A stretch of 10,571 nt of DNA from an uncultured Roseateles sp. (lineage in GTDB: Bacteria > Pseudomonadota > Gammaproteobacteria > Burkholderiales > Burkholderiaceae): assembly GCA_946886855.1 (NCBI GenBank), contig CAMPJJ010000151.1, forward strand, positions 1 through 10,571, read 5' to 3'. Under the pieces are notes generated by a model. That model searched no databases. It was given only the letters and a program-made list of their open reading frames with translations, and was not told the origin of the DNA. Each line of letters starts with the position of its first letter. The stretch's first letter is position 1. Below are positions 6,329 through 10,571 of the stretch, one piece after another. The position numbers and the translations under genes are program-made.

Positions 6329-7642
6329 TCAGCGCTTGAGCCGGAACTCCGCCGCCTGCGCGTGGGCCTGCAGGCCTTCGCCGTAGGCGAGGGTCGCGGC
6401 GATCGGACCGAGCACCTGCGCGCCGGCCTCGCTGACCTCGATCAGGCTGGAGCGCTTCTGGAAGTCGTAGACGCCCAGCGGCGAGGAGAAGCGCGCCGTG
6501 CCGGAGGTCGGCAGCACGTGGTTGGGGCCGGCGCAGTAGTCGCCCAGGGACTCGCTGGTATAGGCGCCGAGGAAGATCGCCCCCGCGTGGCGCAGCAGCG
6601 GCTCCCAGCGGTGCGGATCGGCGCTGGAGACTTCCAGGTGTTCCGGCGCGATGCGGTTGCTGATCTCGCAGGCCTCTTCCATCGAACGGGTCTGGATGAG
6701 CGCGCCCCGCCCTTCCAACGACGCGCGGATCACGTCCCGACGCGGCATGCCGGGCAGCAGGCGCTCGATGGCGTCGCGGACCTGGGCGATGTAGGCGGCG
6801 TCCGGACACAGCAGGATGCTCTGCGCCATCTCGTCGTGCTCGGCCTGGCTGAACAGGTCCATCGCGACCCAGTCCGGCGGCGTCGTGCCGTCGGCCAGCA
6901 CGAGGATCTCGCTCGGGCCCGCGATCATGTCGATGCCGACCTGGCCGAAGACGTGCTTCTTGGCGCTGGCGACGTAGGCGTTGCCCGGACCGGTGATCTT
7001 GTCGACCCGCGGCACCGTCGCCGTGCCGTAGGCCAGCGCGGCCACCGCCTGGGCGCCGCCGATGGTGAACGCCCGATGCACGCCGGCGACGTAGGCCGCG
7101 GCCAGCACCAGCGGGTTCTTCTCGCCGCGCGGCGTCGGCACGACCATCACGATCTCCGGCACGCCCGCGACCTGCGCGGGGATGGCGTTCATCAGCACGC
7201 TCGACGGATAGGCGGCCTTGCCGCCCGGCACGTAGATGCCGACGCGGTCCAGCGGCGTGACCTTCTGGCCCAGCAGCGTGCCGTCCTCGTCGCGGTAGCT
7301 CCAGCTCTCGCCGCAGGCCTGCTTCTGGCGCTCGTGGTAGCTGCGCACGCGGGCCGCGGCCTGCGTCAGCGCCTTCGCCTGATCGGCGGGCAGGCCGTCG
7401 AAGGCGGCCTTCAGTTCCTCGCGCGTCAGTTCGAGCGATGCGAGCGAGCCGGCCTGCAGGCCGTCGAAGCGCGCGGTGTACTCGAGCACCGCCGCGTCGC
7501 CCCGGGCGCGCACGTCGGCCAGGATCCCGGCGACGCGGGTCTCGATCGCGGCGTCGGTCTCGGCCGACCAGTGCAGCACGCGCTGGAACTGGGCCTCGAA
7601 GTCGGCATCGGCGGTGTTCAGGGTGCGAAGGGACGTCGTCAT
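6329..7642 (-). CDS. hisD: Histidinol dehydrogenase
   Basis: HisD oxidises L-histidinol to L-histidine in two NAD-dependent steps, the last reactions of histidine synthesis, as a zinc-dependent cytosolic homodimer. The protein has 437 residues, the normal length. Clear family motifs are [15 protein letters not shown] (137-151), [15 protein letters not shown] (215-229), [15 protein letters not shown] (237-251), SQAEHDE (265-271) and NRIAPEHLE (329-337). By comparison with the E. coli enzyme, Q266, H269, D368 and H427 are the zinc ligands and E334/H335 the catalytic pair; all are present. The ATG at 7642 has GGAG 7 bases upstream. hisG ends 69 bases upstream on the same strand, so the two are probably co-transcribed. 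The following gene is a chemoreceptor rather than hisC. Confidence 0.98.
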   Translation of the reverse strand: MTTSLRTLNTADADFEAQFQRVLHWSAETDAAIETRVAGILADVRARGDAAVLEYTARFDGLQAGSLASLELTREELKAAFDGLPADQAKALTQAAARVRSYHERQKQACGESWSYRDEDGTLLGQKVTPLDRVGIYVPGGKAAYPSSVLMNAIPAQVAGVPEIVMVVPTPRGEKNPLVLAAAYVAGVHRAFTIGGAQAVAALAYGTATVPRVDKITGPGNAYVASAKKHVFGQVGIDMIAGPSEILVLADGTTPPDWVAMDLFSQAEHDEMAQSILLCPDAAYIAQVRDAIERLLPGMPRRDVIRASLEGRGALIQTRSMEEACEISNRIAPEHLEVSSADPHRWEPLLRHAGAIFLGAYTSESLGDYCAGPNHVLPTSGTARFSSPLGVYDFQKRSSLIEVSEAGAQVLGPIAATLAYGEGLQAHAQAAEFRLKR

Positions 7643-7711
7643 GTCAGTGCTCCAGGGGCGCGGACGGCCACGGCTCGGGCGGCAGCCCAGGCGCCGGGGT
7701 CAGGCGGAAGT

Positions 7712-8353
7712 TCAGGCAGCCGGGATGGCCGAAGCGATCGCGTCGATCAGCGGCTTGAGCGCCTCGCGCTTGAGCTTGAGCGCCGCCTGGTTCACGACCA
7801 GCCGCGAGGAGATGTCCATGATCCGCTCGACCTCGACCAGGCGGTTCGCCTTCAAGGTGCTGCCGGTGGAGACCAGGTCGACGATCGCATCGGCCAGTCC
7901 CGTCAGCGGCGCCAGCTCCATCGAGCCGTACAGCTTGATCAGGTCCACGTGAACGCCCTTGTCGGCGAAATGCTGGCGCGCGATGGTCGTGTACTTGGTC
8001 GCCACGCGCAGCCGCGAGCCCTGGCGGACGGCGTTGTCGTAGTCGAAGTCGTCGCGCACCGCGACGCTCATGCGGCACTGCGCGATGCGCAGGTCCAGCG
8101 GCTGGTACAGGCCCGCGCCGCCGTGCTCGATCAGCACGTCGCGGCCGGCCACGCCGATGTCGGCGCCGCCGTATTCGACGTAGGTCGGCACGTCGGTCGC
8201 GCGCACGAGCACGACGCGGACTTGCGCCTGGTTGGTCGGGAGGATCAGCTTGCGGGAGCTGTCCGGGTCCTCGAGCACCTGGATGCCGGCGGCGGCCAGC
8301 AACGGCAGGGTCTCTTCGAAGATGCGGCCCTTGGAAAGTGCCAGGGTGATCAT
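7712..8353 (-). CDS. hisG: ATP phosphoribosyltransferase, short form (catalytic subunit)
   Basis: HisG joins ATP and PRPP to N1-(5-phosphoribosyl)-ATP, the committed step of histidine synthesis. At 213 residues it is the short HisG(S) form, lacking the C-terminal histidine-binding ACT-like domain of the roughly 300-residue long form. Short HisG needs the HisRS-like regulatory subunit HisZ, which must be encoded elsewhere. The N-terminus [19 protein letters not shown], the segment [13 protein letters not shown] and the PRPP-loop stretch [12 protein letters not shown] are diagnostic. The ATG at 8353 has GAGGA 6 bases upstream. It lies 137 bases after the bolA-like gene and 69 bases before hisD, all on one strand. 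Confidence 0.97.
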   Translation of the reverse strand: MITLALSKGRIFEETLPLLAAAGIQVLEDPDSSRKLILPTNQAQVRVVLVRATDVPTYVEYGGADIGVAGRDVLIEHGGAGLYQPLDLRIAQCRMSVAVRDDFDYDNAVRQGSRLRVATKYTTIARQHFADKGVHVDLIKLYGSMELAPLTGLADAIVDLVSTGSTLKANRLVEVERIMDISSRLVVNQAALKLKREALKPLIDAIASAIPAA

Positions 8354-8363
8354 GCGGGGTCCT

Positions 8364-8449
8364 CGGTGAACGCGCGCCTCTCGACTGTCTCGGGAAAGCG
8401 CCTCGGGCTGTGGCCTCGGGTGTTCAGGGGGACGGCAGCGGGTTCACCG
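8364..8449. repeat. Inverted repeat pair in the bolA-hisG spacer
   Basis: CGGTGAAC (8364-8371) and GTTCACCG (8442-8449) are perfect 8-base inverted arms 70 bases apart. On the - strand the hisG-proximal arm overlaps the first base of the GAGGA ribosome binding site (8360-8364). Pairing in the mRNA would bring a stem up to the Shine-Dalgarno site. An 8-base match in a spacer of this length can occur by chance. Confidence 0.3.
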
Positions 8450-8464
8450 GACGGGGACACACCG

Positions 8465-8487
8465 CCACCCGCCTGCAGGCCGGGTGG
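8465..8487 (-). other. Hairpin after the bolA-like gene
   Basis: CCACCCG and CGGGTGG form a perfect 7-base stem around a 9-base loop containing CCTGCAGG, itself a palindrome. It begins three bases after the bolA-like stop codon on the - strand and has no T-tract. It may partly separate the ABC/bolA transcript from hisG-hisD, or protect an mRNA 3' end. Confidence 0.4.
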
Positions 8488-8490
8488 CTG

Positions 8491-8754
8491 TCAGTGATGG
8501 TGGTGCGCGGTGCCTTGCTGCGCGAATTCGTCGGGGGTCAGCGTCTTCATCGACAGCGCGTGGATCTGCTCGCGCATGCGATCGCCCAGCGCCTGGTACA
8601 CGCGCTGGTGGCGCTTGATCCGGCTCAGGCCCTCGAACTCGGCCGACACGATCGTCGCGAAGAAATGGCGTCCGTCGCCCTCGACCTGGAGCTCGCTGCA
8701 AGCGAGCCCCTGGGCGATGTAGCTCTGGACTTCTGCGGGGGTCGGATCGGCCAT
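8491..8754 (-). CDS. BolA family protein, IbaG-like
   Basis: BolA proteins are small KH-like proteins that partner with monothiol glutaredoxins through a shared iron-sulfur cluster and influence envelope and stress functions. The 87-residue product is close to the length of E. coli IbaG and shares its pattern: VEGDGRHF (24-31), FEGLSRIKRH..VY (40-53), IHALSMK (64-70) and TPDEF (73-77). H30 is the expected cluster-facing histidine. The C-terminus is an unusual short tail, GTAHHHH. The start at 8754 has no close Shine-Dalgarno site; the permease stop is 24 bases upstream, so translation may be partly coupled. In E. coli ibaG sits next to murA; here hisG follows instead. Confidence 0.93.
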   Translation of the reverse strand: MADPTPAEVQSYIAQGLACSELQVEGDGRHFFATIVSAEFEGLSRIKRHQRVYQALGDRMREQIHALSMKTLTPDEFAQQGTAHHHH

Positions 8755-8778
8755 GATGGGACGTGATTCTACCTGGGC

Positions 8779-9561
8779 TCAGTGACGGATCTTGTAGCCG
8801 CGGCGCAGCAGCTCCAGCGCGATGGCCGCGACCGCCGCGAACGCGACGCCGACGACCCCCAGGCTGATCCAGGGCGAGACGTCGCTGACGCCGAAGAAGC
8901 CGTGGCGGAAACCGTCGATCATGTAGAAGAACGGGTTCAGGTGGCTGACGCCCTGCCAGAACGGCGGCAGCGAGTGCACCGAGTAGAAGACGCCCGACAG
9001 GAAGGTCATTGGCATGACGATGAAGTTCTGGAACGCGGCCATCTGGTCGAACTTCTCCGCCCACAAGCCGGCGATCAGGCCGAGCGAGCCCATCAGTCCG
9101 GCGCCCAGGATGGCGAAGGCCAGCACCCACAGCGGGTTGGCCATGCCCGGCGGCGCGAACCACACAGTGGCGACGAACACGCCCGCGCCGACCATCAGCC
9201 CGCGCAGGATGGACGCGCCGGCATAAGCCAGGAACCAGGCCCAGTGCGAGAGCGGCGTGACCAGCAGGAACACCAGGTTGCCCGTGATCTTGCTCTGGAT
9301 CAGCGAGGACGAACTGTTGGCGAAGGCGTTCTGCAGCACGCTCATCATCACCAGGCCGGGGATGAGGAAGCTGGTGTAGCCGACGGTGCCGTAGACCTTC
9401 ACGTGATCCTCCAGCACATGGCCGAAGACCAGCAGGTACAGCACGGCGGTCAGCACCGGGGCGCCGACGGTCTGGAAGCCGACCTTCCAGAAGCGCAGGA
9501 CTTCCTTGTAGAAGAGCGTGCGGGCGCCTTCGAGGCGGATCGGGAAGTGACTCGCGCTCAT
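8779..9561 (-). CDS. ABC-2 type transporter permease (YadH-like)
   Basis: This 260-residue integral membrane protein is the permease half of an ABC exporter, presumably dimeric with two ATPase subunits. Six hydrophobic segments can be seen at about residues 31-48, 60-77, 111-133, 143-166, 178-193 and 230-252. The ABC-2 family signature is in the stretch 178-219, with FLSGVFYSVHSLPP and HLNPFFYMIDGFR. An amphipathic N-terminal segment (KEVLRFWK) precedes TM1, as in YadH and related exporters. Its ATG overlaps the TGA of the ATPase gene by four bases (ATGA), which indicates translational coupling; AGGGGAA also precedes the start. The substrate is unknown; polysaccharide, lipid or drug export have been proposed for various relatives. 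Confidence 0.94.
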   Translation of the reverse strand: MSASHFPIRLEGARTLFYKEVLRFWKVGFQTVGAPVLTAVLYLLVFGHVLEDHVKVYGTVGYTSFLIPGLVMMSVLQNAFANSSSSLIQSKITGNLVFLLVTPLSHWAWFLAYAGASILRGLMVGAGVFVATVWFAPPGMANPLWVLAFAILGAGLMGSLGLIAGLWAEKFDQMAAFQNFIVMPMTFLSGVFYSVHSLPPFWQGVSHLNPFFYMIDGFRHGFFGVSDVSPWISLGVVGVAFAAVAAIALELLRRGYKIRH

Positions 9562-10514
9562 GGGCGGTTCCCCTGCATGATTTCAATGAAGACGTCCTCG
9601 AGGTCGGCGCGGCCGATCTCCAGGTCTTCGATGGGGACGGCGGCTTCGCGCAGCGTGCCGAGGATCTGTTCGACCTCGGCGGCGTCGTGCGCGGTGAGCT
9701 GGACGATGCGGCCCGTGATGCGGGCGCGCTCGGACAGGGCCAGCGGCAGCGCCGAATCGGTCTTGAACTGCAGCATCGTGGACGCGGTGCCCGCGAGCAG
9801 CTCCGACGTGCGGTTGAGCGCGACGATCTTCCCCTGCTTGAGCATCGCGATGCGGTGGCAGAGCGCCTCGGCCTCTTCCAGGTAGTGCGTGGTCAGCAGG
9901 ACGGTGTGACCTTCGCGGTTCAGGCGCGCGATGAACTGCCACAGCGTCTGGCGCAGTTCGACGTCGACGCCGGCGGTGGGCTCGTCCAGCACGATGACCG
10001 GCGGGCGGTGCACCAGCGCCTGCGCGACCAGCACCCGGCGCTTCATGCCGCCCGAGAGCTGGCGCATGTTGTTGTGGGCCTTGTCGGCCAGGCCGAGGTT
10101 GAGCAGCAGCTCGTCAATCCAGTCGTCGTTGTTGCGCACGCCGAAGTAGCCGGACTGGATGCGCAGCGTCTCGCGCACGCTGAAGAACGGATCGAAGACC
10201 AGTTCCTGCGGGACGATGCCGAGCTGCTTGCGGGCTTCGGCGTAGTCGTCGACCACGTCATGGCCGAGCACCGAGACCTGGCCCCCGCTGGCGCGGGACA
10301 GGCCGGCGAGGATGCTGATCAGGCTGGTCTTGCCGGCGCCGTTGGGGCCCAGCAGGCCGAAGAATTCGCCGGGCTGGATGTCGAAGCTGACGCCGTCCAG
10401 CGCGCGGAACTGGCCGTCGCGGTAGGTCTTGCTGACATTGCTGAAACGCAGGGCGGGCGGACCGCCGGCCGGCACGGACATGGCGGCCGACTGTTGTGGG
10501 GGGCTTGCGGGCAT
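9558..10514 (-). CDS. ABC transporter ATP-binding protein (YadG-like)
   Basis: This 318-residue protein is the ATPase partner of the adjacent ABC-2 permease. All nucleotide-binding elements are intact: Walker A GPNGAGKT (56-63), Q-loop Q103 in GIVPQE, signature LSGGM (153-157), Walker B VIVLDEP (173-179), D-loop AGVD (181-184) and switch H210 in TTHYLEEAE. A C-terminal extension of about 80 residues beyond the core (about 240-318) is typical of the CcmA/YadG group. The first ATG (10514) is chosen, but M12 at 10481 is possible; neither has a Shine-Dalgarno site. A -10-like TACAAT lies eight bases before the first ATG, so the mRNA could be leaderless or nearly so. Confidence 0.95.
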   Translation of the reverse strand: MPASPPQQSAAMSVPAGGPPALRFSNVSKTYRDGQFRALDGVSFDIQPGEFFGLLGPNGAGKTSLISILAGLSRASGGQVSVLGHDVVDDYAEARKQLGIVPQELVFDPFFSVRETLRIQSGYFGVRNNDDWIDELLLNLGLADKAHNNMRQLSGGMKRRVLVAQALVHRPPVIVLDEPTAGVDVELRQTLWQFIARLNREGHTVLLTTHYLEEAEALCHRIAMLKQGKIVALNRTSELLAGTASTMLQFKTDSALPLALSERARITGRIVQLTAHDAAEVEQILGTLREAAVPIEDLEIGRADLEDVFIEIMQGNRP

Positions 10515-10522
10515 GGGCGGCG

Positions 10523-10528
10523 ATTGTA
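10523..10528 (-). promoter_or_regulatory. Candidate -10 box for the ABC-bolA cluster
   Basis: TACAAT on the - strand matches the sigma-70 -10 consensus at five of six positions, eight bases before the ATPase ATG at 10514. No convincing -35 is found at normal spacing. If it is used, transcription would begin one or two bases before the start codon or at it. Otherwise the start at 10481 would have a leader of about 35 bases. Confidence 0.4.
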
Positions 10529-10571
10529 GGCAGCGGGCCTGTCCCGCGCCCGCCTGGGGTCATGACAGAAT

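Noticed and set aside
8354..8490. his leader peptide with attenuator before hisG
   Set aside because: I see no short frame with a histidine-codon run and no terminator with a T-tract in the spacer.
4388..8497. A 1,369-codon open frame on the + strand across the chemoreceptor, hisD, hisG and part of the bolA-like gene
   Set aside because: It is antisense to four well-recognised genes, its product is low-complexity and rich in R, A, G, H and D, and it spans their intergenic spacers. Such stop-free antisense frames arise from GC-rich codon use.
8782..9885. A 367-codon + strand frame opposite the ABC genes
   Set aside because: It is antisense to an intact permease and ATPase and has no recognisable domain.

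Overview
The window is a GC-rich piece of a betaproteobacterial chromosome. It most likely comes from Burkholderiales, and gene content and protein style point to the Roseateles/Mitsuaria/Rubrivivax side of that order. This placement is inferred from a short-form HisG, an IbaG-type BolA protein next to a YadG/YadH-like ABC exporter, and a TamB/tRNA-Arg(CCT) neighbourhood, because no database search was possible. I see no integrase, transposase, insertion sequence, CRISPR array or phage gene. The content is mainly chromosomal housekeeping.

Left part (1-4378), mostly + strand. The window opens inside tamB (outer-membrane biogenesis), which ends at 1910. A 159-base spacer with a short tandem/palindromic repeat and a candidate promoter leads into a complete tRNA-Arg(CCT) gene (2070-2144). 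A small single-domain cupin gene lies on the - strand (2199-2546). The divergent spacer 2547-2881 holds a terminator-like hairpin, a possible -10 box and leader hairpins. It leads into a membrane-anchored S41 carboxyl-terminal processing protease (2882-4327) that ends in a good intrinsic terminator (4350-4378).

Middle (4379-6328). The 213-base spacer before the converging chemoreceptor gene is packed with repeats: a large imperfect hairpin and a TTGG(G)CC tandem array whose period changes from 10 to 8 bases. A complete methyl-accepting chemotaxis protein is encoded on the - strand (4592-6142), with a weak sigma-28-like site upstream.

Right part (6329-10571), all - strand, read from right to left: ABC ATPase, ABC-2 permease (4-base ATGA overlap), BolA/IbaG protein, hisG and hisD. 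The ABC pair probably exports an unidentified substrate. HisG and HisD catalyse the first step and the last two oxidations of histidine synthesis. From my recollection of related genomes, murA normally lies between the bolA-like gene and hisG, and hisC-hisB and other genes follow hisD. Here murA is absent from that place and the chemoreceptor follows hisD, so the ancestral cluster appears to have been split or rearranged. I find no convincing new biological system. The most unusual items are this cluster break, the repeat array at 4515-4582 and several possible leader structures.
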